DNA of 64,000 nt from Taeniopygia guttata (taxonomy: Eukaryota; Chordata; Aves; Passeriformes; Estrildidae): assembly GCF_048771995.1 (NCBI RefSeq), contig NC_133063.1, positions 26,554,810 through 26,618,809 on the forward strand. The letters run 5' to 3'. Numbering within the stretch: position 1 is the first letter of the stretch; the number at the start of each line of letters is the position of its first letter. The notes beneath the pieces are model-generated. The model did not search any database, was not told the origin of the DNA, and worked only from the letters and a program-made list of their open reading frames with translations. The position numbers and the translations under genes are program-made. Positions 11,161 to 25,374 of the stretch are shown here, piece after piece.

Positions 11161-14100
11161 AAGGAGCTCATCAGCTTAAATTGATTTTAACCCGAAGAAA
11201 TGTGATACATGAAGGGTGCTTGTCTGGCTTGGCCTTGGTTTGGAGGCTCCTGGCTGGATGAGGACCATAAGGAGGGAATTTTGTGCTTTGGTTAATTCAG
11301 ATACTCTATGCTGGATAGTTAGAGTATGAGCTGTTGTTTCCAAGAAAACAGAAAGCCTTTGATTAATAACACAAAATATTTTATAAGCCTGTGACAGAAG
11401 CTTGTTGATCTCAGAGCAGTGGAAGCTGGACTCCAATTAATAACAATGAGGAATGTTGTAAATATATATAGCAGACTCTCTCAAATTAGCTCCGTGTCCT
11501 GTGTTCCTGATTCCTTATTTTACTGGTTAATGTGTAAGAAATCCTGTACTGTCAACACTGTTTTCTTATACTAGCAAAGATGTAAGCAGTTTATAGTCTG
11601 CTTGTTTAACTTTACCCTTTTGCTTTTGATTAAGCCTGCTTGTGTAGTAAATTTCTTTATACTGTGCAAGTGAGCCAGAGAGAAATTTGAACCAGAAAAA
11701 AATGACCATTTTGTTATTTCCATGTATTGTATGTGGGCCCAGTGTATCTCCTTGTGTGTTTGCATGGGAATGCTGATAAGCCATGAGAAAATGCTTCAGC
11801 TGGGATGTCTATTTTTAGTAAGTATCTTGCATGACTGATCTGATGCTAAATAAAGTAGTAAATCTAGAAAAGGTTACATCTATTATTTGCTGACAGCTAA
11901 TGCTCAATGTAGAGCCCGGAACAATATTCATCCTTATAAAGAGGAGACATCATGGATATTAATTATTTATATTGAAAAGTCCAGATTAAATTCCAGCTTG
12001 GCACAGCACTTCCCCTGCTCCTCTTCCATCAAAAGTTAACAGCTGAATAACAAACAAAATCTGTTATTAGTGGTGGAGTATCAAACTAGGGGCTGTCCAG
12101 GCTTCCCCTGTGTCCCAGGGTGGGTTATGTGATATAGATGCTTGTGTCCCTTTTTGTTAATTACTTCCAGTAATTAACTACCTCCTTGTGCACTCTGCTT
12201 TCTTTTAACTGGGAAGTATTTTACAAAGTCCCAAGAATTTTTCTTGCAGTTAACAGTTTGTTTGTCACAATGATCTGTTTTCTGCAACCTAATCCAAATG
12301 TTATTAATGTGCTCCTTCATTCAGCATCCTCCTCTCTCAGCAGGTCAAATTCTTTACCCCAGAGGTCTTACACTTCTCTTCTTGCTGGAATATGAATTTT
12401 CTGCCTTTAGTTGACTACTCTGTTTTGAGCTATGTTGTCAAAAGCTACACATGCTACCTGAATGGAGAACGTTGCAAGACTGACCTGTTGAAAGGACTTT
12501 TTTTTTTAATTTCTCTGCTCTATTCCCACATCTGTCACTCTCTGTGGTGTTCCCTCTTGGCTGGTACTGGTGCATCTTGTTATTCTTGCCACCTAAAACT
12601 CCTTAGTCTTGCAAACTGCTTGAATACAAAGTTCCTTCTCACCCTTTTGTGGGAGATGATTTTACAAAATCTCTCCTTCCTGGAGCAGTGTAAGAAATAA
12701 ATTATTATAAGCTCTACAAGACATTTTTCATGGCAACAGCGCTCCAGAAAAAAAAAAAAATAGTCTAATTTGGCACTTTCATAGATGTTGCTCAATCTTT
12801 TCCCAAACTAATGCAAGGCATACATTCCTACTGCAGTTTCATGAAATCATCTTGGTCACATCTCCATACTAGAATGGAAAAGGACCGTGGAAAGACCAAA
12901 GGAGAGAAGAGGGCAAGTATCGAGCTGGCTTTGAGCTCCCCCTGGAGCTTAGAGGTTGTTTGCTTTTGGCCGACCTCTTAAAAATACCACATCAAACAGC
13001 TGAGTTGGAGCTTGTGATACAGCACAACATTGCACTGGTTTTATAGTGAGCTTGAGACAAATAAGGAAATGAGAAATAAAAAAGAACTAACAAGTCAAGA
13101 GGAACTTTGCATGAGTTAGGATAGCTGGGGAATTAAACATAATGATCCTGCCTCATAACTATCAAATTTCTTCATTTCTGTGGATGCCTGGTGCAGTCTC
13201 CTTCTTTAAAAACACCTGGGCTTTTGTAGTTACGACATCCTTCTCAGCAGTTCTAGCATTCGTTTCCTTCAACATTGCACATGTCTCAGAAACTTTGTGT
13301 CCCAAATATCCAACAATGCAGGTGGTTTTGGGAAGTGATTCAATATTTTTATATCCATGGTGAATTCTCCATACTTTCATTTGACATTTAAAAAAAATTG
13401 CATGATGTGTCTCTTCCCTCTTCTTTACTTCTTTGGTAGCTGTGGTGGTCACCAGATTTCCTCAATTTCATTTGCACTGAAGCTCTAGTCCCATGGTGTG
13501 GGCTGGAAGGCACACAGCAGAACAGAAAGATGTTTTGCCCATGTTGAGCATTTATTTTCATTTAGCTGATTGAGACAGGGAGAAATTTTGCAGATATGGC
13601 TGTGCACATACAGGCTGCATCCTTAATCCTGTATGCAGAAAAGATGGTGGCTTGTGGAGACATGGCTTATGCTCCAGTGAAAAGGCCTGCTGTGGCTTCT
13701 TTCCTTCCCCCTTCAAATTGTGAGTAGCTTGAAATCCTGTTAGGCATACAGACAAGGAGGAGTTGTATGGCACCCAAATAACATGGGCTGACCAAACTCG
13801 TGTTTGCTGCTGTTCAAACGCACCCATTCAAGCATTGCCTTGCCTTCCCAGTGCACCTTGGAGGTGGAATTGGTGACACCAATGCCTCAGCAGTAATGCT
13901 CCCTGATTGGAACCCAAATTGCAGGCATCACCTCAGACTGACAGGCTGAGACATTCAGGAAATCTTGGCATAATGATTTTCTCTCCAGGGTTATAAACTG
14001 CCCCAGAGAGGGGTCTGTGCTGGCAGGCAGGTCAGCAAGGCCCAGGTACAGAGCTCAAGAAGTGCTTTCTACCCTTGTGCATCCCAGGACAGTAAGGACT

Positions 14101-17100
14101 TGAACAAGGTCAATTTCTGGTCACATTTCAAGCAGTAACTGATCCTCTAAGAGTTCCACTTAGGTTACCTGTATCAGAGAAAAACTTCAGAGGATTATTA
14201 CCTTGTCCTAGTGTCTTGGCACACTGAAAGAAATGTTTCAAGGAAAGTAACACTGGAGAAGGCAGTTCTAGGTAATGTGTTGGTATTTGAGGCTCCTTAA
14301 TCCAGGTGCGGCATTTCTTATCATGTGGGTCAGCTATGAAATAAGCACAGATTATCCCCTGCTGTATGCTGTTACCATCTGTGTCTGCTTTCTCCCTGCC
14401 AGTGGCACAATCCCAAGGAAGGTTAACTCCATGATAACCAGTCCCTACCTGAACTGTAAAACTGAGTCACCAGCACAGCCCAATGAGGATTGGAAATGGT
14501 GGAATGTGTTAAAAAGTATAAATTGTGGTTTAGGACTTCAGGATATATTCTTTTCTAGAAAACATTTAATATTTAGCATAGGTTTAAAATCTTTCTCATC
14601 TTTCTATGATCTTTCACCAGGAAATGGGTTTGAGTATCAGCATTTTAGCAATTCTAGTAATTAATGTCCTCAAGGATTTTCCAAAGATCCCAAGTGGCCT
14701 CTATACCTATCCCTACTACACTTTGCAGAAGGTGACATGACACATGCCCTACAAGAGTGTGCTATTTCTCAGAGGTGACAGTTCCTTCTCTCAGCAACAG
14801 AAGGCTACAATTCTTTCCACTGAATTCAAATGCTTTAGAACTCTACTGCCTTTATGCCAGCTTCTCAAGAGAAACAAGGGAAGGCTCTAGAAGAGATATA
14901 GGAATTTTCTTCATTTCTGTAGGTGCTAATTAAATACAAGTCAATATATATGTTGCAGCTTGTTTTATACACCTAATACACATCTATATGCCTTCTGCCA
15001 GATGCTTTATGCTTATGTGTTTCAAATTAGCTTAATGTTTATGGTTAATAGATCACTTCTTAAACATCAAAAAGGTAAATAATACTAAGCCAAAATAATA
15101 GTTATTCCACAACAATCATGGAGTCATAATAAAAAAACTCCTGCATATACATTTTTAGAACTGAAGCCTTGAGAAAATCCTACTTATACAGCTTTCAAGA
15201 CATTTCAGTTGGGCATTTTCCTCAGTCTAAATCAAGTTTCTAAGTGAAGGTAGGCTTTATGGCTTTCAAATTCAAGGAGACCAACTAGTATCATTAGAGA
15301 TCACCATGCAGCTGAAGATCAGACACCTCATCAGACATAACTCCCCAAAAATGCTACATATGGCTGCACAAGTATTGAAGAAGCTACATCACAAGCCTGT
15401 TGGAATCCATTATTTATTCTGCAGTTGCACTCAAAATGCAAATACAATCGCTTAAATGCTGAACACAGTAATTTAAACCCACTGTTAAAACAGACTTTGA
15501 CTTTCACAGGCACAACTTGAGTGATTTCTTTAGCATTAGCGCTATTTTTTCAACAGTGAACCTCCTAGGTTAAACAACCAGGGCCACACCATCAAAACTG
15601 TTCTGGCTACTTATGATTATTGAAGGAATTATATATGCTGTGTTTTATAAATTCAGCATGTTTCACATTTATAATTTCATCAAATTTGAGATGAGGGCCT
15701 GTGCACAGAATATCTCTCTGAAGTACCTGTCCACCTCTCAGCCAGATTTGGTACAGTACTTTGACTGCCTCTAAATTACGCTTAATCCCAGCTCTGCATC
15801 TTCTGCACATCACAGGCAAAGTTTAATGCTGGAAATTTCAGACAAGGAACAGAACCCAAACATGAAAATTGTCTTATCTTCGTCATCTTTCCCACACACA
15901 TACAAAGCACCTAGTTAAAGTGCTAAAGCATAAAGTGTCACATTGCCCAAATCTCTAAAAAAGTAAGTTTAAAAATTATTAGCCATATAAAAATAAATGT
16001 GATATGTCTATATACATGCTATTTGTCTAGCAAAACCAGATCTCTGCTATTCTTGGGCAATTTCTTCAGAAGTCACTTCTGGATAGCTATATTCCTAAGT
16101 GATAGAATCTGTACTAAGCATTTACTTTGTCTCCCATTTCTTCTGCATAAGCAAAACATGGGTTCCAGCACTTTGTCCTTGACACTGCTTTCCTTTTTTA
16201 ACTCTCTTGACTCCACCAAGATTTTCCACTAAGGCAGGAGGAGAATGCAACAGTGGGAGAAGAGGCTCTGATATTTTAGCTTTCTTGGTTCTGATGTACT
16301 CTGGCTAAAGAAGAGTTCTTCTTCCCTCTCCATCTATAGATATACAAAAATAATATAAATTTCAGGTTCAAATAAATACATTTGAAATTGGACATCTTCT
16401 TTTTAGTTCTGTAATAGTGTGTAGCTGAAATTTTTATGAGTACCAATATACAAAAATACACTAGCAATTTTCTTATTTTAGCTCAAGTTCTTTCTTTAGC
16501 TGCACTGTGCTTCACCAACTTGTCTCTACTGAAAGCAGAAAAAGCCATTTCACTGGATACTAAATATGGATAGATACTGTATGTGTCAGAGCTACTAAAA
16601 TAAGTGTTTGGAGCAATTACTTCTTCAGTGCCTGGTGTTGTACAAATATCCTCCTGTGTCTTGTGCTCCTTCTGACCCTGCACTGAAGTACCTCTGTGCA
16701 GATTTAAACTGGGCAATATTTTTCTCTATGTACATCTGTATCACAACCCCTCCATTAGTCAGTCCCAGCGCTCTAAAAAGAGAAGACATGAATATGCAGA
16801 TTCACTGCACATGTAATCTTTGTAACTGGGAAGAAAAAATAGGATACACTTCAAAGTTTCCTCTACAATAATGTCATCATTCATCCCATGGAGCAGCACT
16901 GCCAGAGATTTCATAATTGCCTCTGTACCCGTACTAGACAGGAGAGGATTCTGGCAGCAATTCCTTGGTGACCTTGGCAGTAGAAGATCACCTTGTGAGC
17001 CTGCAGTACTTTGGCAGACAAGGAAGGTAGGAAAAAAAGGGAAGACTAATTGAGGGATTTAAAGGGAAAGGCAGACTACATAAAACCTAACACCCTAACA

Positions 17101-18170
17101 AGGAGTTAACAGTTTTTGACCATGAAGACACCAAAGCCTGTTTGATGCATTGTTTTTAACAGCTTTAAATAGTACTAAATACCTTAAAACATGAAGGAGC
17201 TTGAAGAAGCCTCCACTATATCTGGTATTACATATTTTTAAGCTCTCTGGTTGAGCAACAAAAAAGGAAAGTTGTCACAATTCAGAGTTCAGTTACAGTG
17301 GCCAATGTCAAAAAAGCAAATACTGCTGGGGACTTTCATCTGAATTTTTGGCTTCTTGGGAGTCCCTTACCCATCTCTGTATTGTATGCATACAATTGGT
17401 TCCACAATATCAGGGATCCAAGATACCTTCCCAAACTCCTACACAGTTAAACTTACCACTGTGAGCACTGGCAAAACATGGGGGATAACTACAGTGTCAC
17501 TTGAGCAAATGACACATACCAGCATTAAAGGCTAAACATCAGATTTTAATGAGAATTTATGTTCCTAGCAGGGAAAGAGTTATTTTTTAAATGCGCTGCT
17601 ATGTATCTGTCAGAATCACTAGAATCCTTGAAATTTGCATCTTAAAAATAGACCCTGTATACTTCAGCAGATCTCAGCAATTCTGCAGTTGAGCTTTGGC
17701 CTTCAGTTGTTCATGTTTTAAGGTGTTAATTTATTGCAAAGATCAATCTAGGGGCAGTACTGACAGAACACTGGAACTCTGTCCAGCTGTGGCTACAACA
17801 ACACCAACCCCTGAAGCAAACAAGTGGCTCTTTCTGTTGCTTTTGCAATTTCAGGGTTTGCAGTTAAGGAAATATATGCAGAAAGAAAACCCCCCCAAAA
17901 ACCCAACCAAATCAAATCCCCACACACACTATTACATGCAAATTTAAGTTAATAACTCCTTAGAAGTACAGGGTATCACAGAAGATCAATTGGAGGTTTG
18001 TATTTTGACAATTGTGTGATTAAAAGCCCACAAAAAAACCCTGTGGAAAGACATCTTATGACCTAAATGAGCTTCGGATCAGCTGTAAGGGGCCTTTCTT
18101 TATGCACTGAGACTGTTATGTACAACAGTAAATAAGTTACAGTTACAACATCGAATAAATGCCAATAATG
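11161..18170. other. Intergenic sequence between CAMK4 and STARD4
   Basis: About 7 kb of AT-rich DNA with no supported gene. The portion nearest 18.2 kb may belong to a long STARD4 3' UTR, because several reverse-strand AATAAA motifs occur (for example near 17.73 kb). Short C-rich and A-rich runs occur near 17.89-17.93 kb. Confidence 0.35.
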
Positions 18171-18174
18171 AACA

Positions 18175-18180
18175 TTTATT
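18175..18180 (-). terminator. Candidate STARD4 poly(A) signal
   Basis: TTTATT on the + strand gives AATAAA on the gene strand, about 575 bp after the STARD4 stop. Further signals lie farther downstream, so alternative poly(A) sites are possible. Confidence 0.4.
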
Positions 18181-18754
18181 TTTGCCCTCAAGAACAAATA
18201 GCTTTCTTATGAATAGTATAATTTAACAACTTTGCTATATAATATCCACATGATAAATCAAAGTAAATTTTAAAAACAAATTACAGATGCAGCTGAATAA
18301 ACTTTAAAAAATTTTAGGCAAATATAAATATATATATATTACAAAATTACACCTTCAATGAGATGCTGCCTGCACAGCAACCTGCAGCATCAAAATCTTG
18401 AGCACCTGGCTCCCAAAACTGCTGGAGAGAGCTGAGCTCAGACTGCATTTTTCAAGCCCACACACACATTTTGTGCTTTCTACTGAGGAAAGATTCAGTA
18501 GAGATTCAGGCTATTCCTCACAAAGCTGCAGAGCGTTGAGCTGCAGAAAGCATCTCGCACTATGCACTGGGAATATATGCCAATTGTCACATGAAAAAGC
18601 ACTTGCTAAAGTTGTTTGGATCCTCAACACAAAGGTTCGGTGTCATGGGTGTCATTCGGTAAGAGTGTTACCTCAATTTAGTACGTAACTAATGCTAAGC
18701 TAAACAACACAATCTGATTGCAAGGAATGCACTGGCTTTTAGGTCACTGTTTGT

Positions 18755-18981
18755 CTATGTTTTGAGTGCCTTTTTGAGGTCAGAGTAGAAATTGGCCAGA
18801 GTACTAGACATAGCAGTGTCTACTGCAGACTGTGGTAGCATCCCTCGCAGTTCAGTCTGGATGTAGCCTGTCAAAAGACTGTGGCCAGGAGAGTCCTTGA
18901 GAGGGACACAGAACCAGCCACAAGGGTGATTGAATCCACGGACAAAGTTTGGTCTCACGTCTCCATAGTCCAGGCTTATGC
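18755..18981 (-). CDS. STARD4: STARD4 last coding exon
   Basis: This 227-nt exon ends in a TAG stop at 18757-18755. It encodes the C-terminal START helix region: [19 protein letters not shown] and then [14 protein letters not shown]. The acceptor is CTTGATAG. The C-terminus is two residues longer than my recollection of human. Confidence 0.95.
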
Positions 18982-21900
18982 CTATCAAGGAAAATAAAAC
19001 AAATGAACAAAAAGGGAAATTAATTTGAGAGAGGTTAAAAAAAAAAATTAACATGCAGTAAATTTGAAATATATAAGTTTCTGGTTAGAGAATTAATAGT
19101 AGTATTGACAGGCACACTGCAAGTTTCTGGGTATTTTCATGCATGAAATTTGCTGTTCATCCAAACTCAGAGACAGACAGGAGAGCATGATAAGCAAAAG
19201 TTCAAATGTTAAAAGAGAACATTCTTCCCATTCACAAGAAGCAAGTTGTTACTCATCCCAGTTTACTCTAAGAGCTGAGCTGGAGGACTCAACTTGTCTC
19301 TAATACAAGCTGGCGTAAGTGAAACCTGGCAGAAAGGAATGGTTCATGGGTAAACCAGTAACTTGTACACTTCCTTAAATATGTAAAATGTTAAAACACC
19401 TTTAAATTTGTTAAAACACCTTGAATTTATCTGTTGAAGACCATCTTAGACCATTTTTGGAATGTTTACTACTACTAAATCTGAATCAAATCTTAAGCCA
19501 AGCAACTGTTGCAAAATAAGAATTTAGCAGAGGCAGGTGGTGGCTTACCACATGTTAGAAGCCCATCTTCATAGCTTGTAGTATAAGAGAAATCAACAAA
19601 CTCTCTTGGTGCTATAATGTTCCAGAGCTGGCCAGCAGTTGTATAGCGCATCACACAGCAGTTCTTGTGGAGTGACAGAATTATAAGGGCAAAAAAATAA
19701 ATATATCTTAGTATAATGAATACAGGGAAACATAATGCTTGCAGGCAGTTAACATTTTCATGAAGGTCATAGCCTCTGTCAACTATACTGCCAATTCAGT
19801 GAGGTCTGAATGGCTGTGCCATTCTCAACCTAAAAGCTGGAAGTTTTAAGGACTTGTGGTCTACAACTGAGAGGTGTGGAAGCAGAGAATATCTGGCACC
19901 ATAAAGGTTTAAAAATCTTACACAATTTTGGCATGCCTGACAACTGAAAGCCACGTGGCTCTTAGGCTGCCAGGGAGCACTTGGGAAGTCAAAAAGGACC
20001 ATGAACAAACTTCAAGAGAAATCTCTTGGTATTAAGACACTCTATCAAATAGTTTTAAGCCACTAAGTGAAAAATAAAACTGAAGAACAATTCATCAAAA
20101 AAGGCTTTCTTATAATACAGTAGAGTCTTTATAAATTTTATACAAACAAAATACCTTGTAATATAAATCTTTCTTCAAAGACAGAGCAAAAGACAACCCA
20201 TGTTCAAGCCATATGTCCAGATGAGGGTTTTGAATTCGTACTGAATGTCGGCATTTACCAAAGGAAGGTTACTAGCTGTTCTGCAACAAGCTTCAAACCT
20301 ACCTTTCTTTTATAAAGTCCTGACCCTCATTATGAACTATTTTGTGTCTCAGCACAAGGTCATGCTACACAAGTCAGCCCTGCAGAAAGAGGGGGAGGTT
20401 GCAGCTTCCATATGTGTGGACTGTTAGTATTGTTTGCTGTGGAACAGAAGAAAGCAAGCTGTATGAAATGACTATGGCATACATAGTATCACACTGTAGC
20501 CTTCTGTATGCAAATTTTATCAGAGCCTACCAGAGCTCCAAGGTCCAAAAGAATTGTGACTGACTCCTTTATTTTTAGCATTAATGGAAAGATGAACTTC
20601 AAGCTTCAGAATAGGACTGTGCTGCCAGAGAATCTGATATGTGGTCATACAGAGTATGTATGCACAATGCTGCTTGTGCATGCAAAAGGCTGAAAAAGGT
20701 TCAGATCTGTCGGAATTGCTCTGCTCTACATGAATGTTAAATTAATGAATGTTAAATTCATGCATTCATCAATACACATTTCCCTTAAGAATCTAAACCA
20801 GTCTTCACCTCTTCAAATGTTTCCATGATGTCCATTGAAGTCATTAGGCTGTCCCAGTCTAGCCTATAAGGTCCAGGGCGAATATGATCCACTATTCTAT
20901 TAGTAACATCTTCCACCACTCCTTGAGCCTTGTAGCTAGAAAAACGTGTTTACATTTAGTAAGAAATCCTGTATATTCTATTAATTTTCAACAGTACACT
21001 TACATTAACACCTTGGTACCAGGAAGTACAGTCAGTGGACAATTGCATCAGAGAAACAGTAGAGGACACACCTATTGAGCCATCTATTCTTCTCTGCAAG
21101 AAATTTTCTTCCAAAAAATTGGGGTTTTTTTACACAGTTAGTATTTTATAAATGACAAATGCCTTCATTGGATAAAAAATTTTGTTTGTTTCTCTAACAA
21201 CTGTAAGCACTTGTCATTTTACTCCTATTGCTTGGCTAGCAAGAGAGTTCACCAGAGGTAAGCAAACCTAAAGTAAAAAGGAGATCAGGAATATCATGGG
21301 AAAAACATTTTTCATAAAGCAGAAGTAACAGTATGCTGGAGATTGAAATGTTTGGTTTATGGCTCAAACAGTTTTGTGAAGGACTTCTGCATATTATATC
21401 AAAACTGTATAACAAAAGCTATACATAAGCACCCTTAATGGGCCTCCTGACTGAGGCCCTGGTCTGTAAATCCATTTGATAAGATAAAATGACTCAGGTC
21501 TGGGCTGGGGAAGAAAAATACTTCACAGGATTAAACCCTGCACCTTCAGGTGGAGGCCACAGTCCCAGGCTTATCTGCTGTCAGGCTGGAACAGACCCTC
21601 ACACCAAAACGGAGAGGAGAAGGCATTTTGGGTGTGTGGTGAAAAAGCCTCTGCTCTGAGGCAGTGAAAGTCCATCCTCTGCTGTGCACACCAGCTCAGC
21701 TGTGGGGCCTCTTCACCCCGGCAAAGCCTCATTTAAGGGACATCCATATGAGGGACAGCAGAGCGGCTGTCATGCCCATTAAAGGGCTCCCTGGACCCTG
21801 CAGCAGAACTGCACATGATGCAACAGATCCAGAGTCATGCAAGGGACAGTGTCAAACTTGCCCCGCTCAGGGGAGGCACCTGCACCTCGGCATTCCCACC

Positions 21901-24900
21901 TGCCCAAATATATATTAATCCATGGGATTCTAGACTTTTGGATGGGGGACCCTCACCACCAAGAAGACTAGACTGAGGGGAGCAGTGAGACATCATTAGG
22001 ACCTACAGAGGGATAATATGTTTCCACTTACCTTACCTCTGTCACTCTCCTTGTCCCCCCAAACATACCTCCCTTTTCCCCCCTTTTTGTTTGCCTCTTT
22101 TACTATTTAATAAAATGTGTCAATTTTTCAGTATCAACATCTAGCTTGTCTGGTTTTAATCAAGTTTAGGGAAACATGCAAATGTTTTTGGGTTCATTCT
22201 GCTTTATTCACAGAGAGTTAGCTCTCTTTACTCCTCTCTGATTAGAGCAGATCATAAGACAGGAGTAGAACCAAGCTAATGAGAAACTATATTATGCTTT
22301 AGTGGCGTACGATTACAAAATAAAATAAGTTGGTACATGACATTACAGAATACTCATTTGTAATTAGATATTTTAGTAGACACCAGAGATTTTGTTTTCT
22401 TGAGTTACTGGGCCTCCAAATCATGAAGAGGAAGAATCCATCAAAATCATTATTCTCAAAATACTTTGTATTCATTACGATGTTTTTATTTATAGTAAAT
22501 AACCAAGCAACAGATTCACCTCTTCAGTTGTGCAGTTCACCCATGTTCACTCATAATCATCTGTATGGAGCCCATCTCAGCCGAATACTTGGAATGGGAA
22601 GACCACAGGAACATGTCAGTGGCTTCCAGGTAAGTGTCTGGAAAGCTATTCAAAGTGTCTTTTAGTTCTCCAGGTGCACAAACAACCCTGGGGTCTTCAC
22701 CTGCACACAGCAGTCACTGCACCCTGGCAATGGCTCAACTACACAACCTGCTGGTGCCAGTGGGCCCATGGAACTCTTGGTGTCTGGGGCCATCAGCTCT
22801 CACAGATTCAACAGGACTTATATTCCACGGGGTGTATCAGTCTTTGAAATAATTTTAAACACTATCTTTTCACTTTTTGTTTCTTCAGAGTGCTGTCTTT
22901 TAGTAATTATTTCTCTACCTAAACCTACAGATACCAATAGAACTCAGTGACAGAAACTCACACAGGAAGGGCCTTTATGTCACACAAACAACCCCAGACA
23001 AATTCCCACAAGTATACACTTGGTATTTTGGAGTTGCACAGTCACTGCAAGAGTCCTAGGACTTACTGAGCTGTCACCCAGTGGCCCTTCAAGACTACTG
23101 AGCCCAGGCCTGATTCTGAGCTTTGCAGGACATCATTTCTGGGCAGATGCTGTTTCCACTTCAGCCAAGGGAGCCCTGTGGTGTTCACAGACTTCCACAG
23201 ATGTTATTTTAGACCCCATGCAATGCTAAAGTATCAAACTGAAAAACTAGAAAGGAATTGTACAGCCACAATAGGTAACCCATTTAGCTTCCCCACTGGA
23301 GGATCTGTGTAGCTGAGGGCTGTAGAATTCAGTCTTGATTTCTAAATTCTACAGAACACATCCATAGAAAATTAAAGATGTATCTCTTGGCAGGTGAACT
23401 TACAGGTATCCACTGAATTCCTCTGATGGTTTACGCCACACAGTTGCATCTTTCTGAAAGAAAATATACGACACAATGTTAATTGTCACTTGGATACAAT
23501 TAGAAGAAGTCCAGAAAATGCTTCAGTTTCATTGAAGAAAAGCAGGCAACTTTATCATTAGCCATGATTCACCTGGGCACCACCGCACAGTTTTCTTCAG
23601 ATTTTTCAGGTATCTTTTACTTGTAATTTTCTATTATTTTAAAAATATCAGAAAATTGGCTTTCTCAGAGTCAAATGCTAGAAGTGCAATAGTAGGGTTC
23701 GGTAGGCCAATCAGGTTATTGTGAAAACACACAGAATAATGGAACAACATTAGCAGGGAAAACCTTTCAATTGCAAGGCCACTGGAAAGCCAACAGCCAG
23801 ACACTACTCAGACAGGAAAAGTACACTACTTCTGTTCGTACTCCTGTAACACAAGTTACAGAAATGTGCATGAGGTGCAGGCGCAGACAAGAAAGCTCAA
23901 TTACCTTTCTCTCCGGGGTGCCTGACTAGAAGAGTCTTGCAAGCAGTAGTCTATTTATTTTAAAGTTATGCAGAGAAAATAGAGAAACCAGTATCTTGGG
24001 AACCTCTGTACAAAATGTTTGAACTTTGGTGTTGAAAAGAGTACCATATGGCACCACTTTTTTTGGAGTCATGATTATATAAGCACAAAGGACCAAATGT
24101 CCTTAAGAACAGTCCTGTTAAGTACCACATCCAAATTAATTTAAGGTATTTTGGGTCACAACACATCTCCTTGTGGTAGGTAAAGCACTGGATTTCTTTT
24201 ACATGGCACAATACCAAAATGGAAAGAGGGCATGAGAGAAAGGAGAGAGGAAGGAAAGGCTGGAGAGAGGGGAAAAATCTGAGGATTTGGAACACAAGGA
24301 TGCAGTAACTTTTTAAAGGAATACAGTAGCACTTAATACAACAACACAGGAAATATTAATACAGGAATAGACAATATTTAGTAGAGGTGGTATAGGTGTA
24401 TTGCAAGAGTGAAAGGCTTGTATGCTCTGTTCCTCCCTCTCCGGACAGAAAATTTATTAATTTTGCAAATAATCAAGTTACATTTGGAACAGTTGCCTGT
24501 CTTACCAGTGTCTGCTCATGATGGAAGAAAAAAATAAAAGCACTACTCAAACCACTGTAACAAAAAGATAAAGGTAGAAATTTACCACACTAGTCCTACT
24601 ATTTTGCTACACTTCTACTCTCTGTGGAGCACAGCACTATAAAGCACTTACCCAGCCTAGAACTGATGCACAAGCAAAGGCTATTTAACTTGTTGAAGCA
24701 CAACTCAAAAAAAAACAACCAGGAAGCTCAAAAGAAGAGGATGACAAACTGCCTGGAGAAAGCAGGAATTTTATTCTCTTTCATGGAAGGAAACTTATGA
24801 TAAGGTATGGTCTCTAAAGAACAACAGAAAACTGAAACAGTATGAGAGGAAGCCTTGAGAATTATCTCATTTTGTAAGAGGAAAACATCTGGAATCTGAA

Positions 24901-25374
24901 GTATAATGAACTATTTATTGACAAAAGATTCCAGACGACGGCAAGCTGTGCCTGCTTTGCTGAAAGTACACGTGAGCCTCTTGCAGCATTATTAATGCTA
25001 AATACTTCAGATTTTGTTGTGAGTCAAGCTTATAAACCTACACAGGTTCTTCCGTGAGATACTCCCCTGAGAACGGGTGGAAGAAATGACAGAGTATGCC
25101 TGGGAACAGGAAAAACACATCCTGCCATCTAAAGACATGCTAGAGGGATGGTGTCACAGCGTCTGTCGGTTTGCAGTCCGGCAGGGCGCGGCGCCGCGGG
25201 CAGTTCCGCCGCGCCGGCGAGCCACAGCTGCCTGCGGAGCGGGAGCGGGGAGCTGCCCCGAGCACTCACGGTTTTCCTCGCCACCCGCCACTCTCCGTCT
25301 CCGATGCTGTGATACCGGACCAGCGTGTTCCGCAGCTTCGAGGCCAGGGGCGCGGGGTTGGGCAGGGGATCCAT
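18755..25374 (-). CDS. STARD4: STARD4, StAR-related lipid transfer protein 4 (five coding exons)
   Basis: STARD4 is a soluble single-domain START protein that carries cholesterol between membranes, notably to the endoplasmic reticulum and endocytic recycling compartment. Coding exons in gene order are 25374-25270, 23453-23404, 20935-20809, 19663-19549 and 18981-18755. All junctions are AG/GT and phase-consistent (0, 2, 0, 1). The assembled protein is 207 residues; the human protein has 205. Recognisable blocks include [74 protein letters not shown] and [12 protein letters not shown]. The START domain fills nearly the whole chain. There is no signal peptide or membrane segment, as expected. 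The first ATG (25374) aligns with the human start. No stop or frameshift was seen, so the gene looks intact. It converges on CAMK4 about 16 kb away. Confidence 0.96.
19549..19663 (-). CDS. STARD4: STARD4 fourth coding exon
   Basis: This 115-nt exon encodes [20 protein letters not shown] and on to DGLLTC plus one base, with donor GTAAGC. It matches the human segment closely. Confidence 0.94.
20809..20935 (-). CDS. STARD4: STARD4 third coding exon
   Basis: This 127-nt exon starts in phase 2 and ends in phase 0. It encodes [12 protein letters not shown] through DIMETFEE and contains the conserved [15 protein letters not shown] core of the START domain. The acceptor is TTTTTCTAG and the donor GTGAAG. 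Confidence 0.94.
21440..22165 (+). mobile_element. Possible retrotransposon/LTR-like insert in a STARD4 intron
   Basis: A GC-richer block sits in the AT-rich third STARD4 intron. It ends in a C/T-rich stretch followed by TTTAATAAAATGTGTC near 22105-22120, the layout of an LTR R-U5 region. Neither clear TG/CA ends nor a target duplication could be fixed, so the call is tentative and the limits approximate. Confidence 0.3.
23404..23453 (-). CDS. STARD4: STARD4 second coding exon
   Basis: This 50-nt exon reads [16 protein letters not shown] plus two bases. The acceptor is TTTTCTTTCAG and the donor GTAAGT. It matches human [16 protein letters not shown] almost exactly. Confidence 0.93.

Noticed and set aside
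22768..22950. Short resemblance to growth hormone (F-N-R-T-Y-I-P) near 22.81 kb
   Set aside because: Only six or so residues match. The surrounding frame has no hormone cysteines or helices, so chance is the better explanation.
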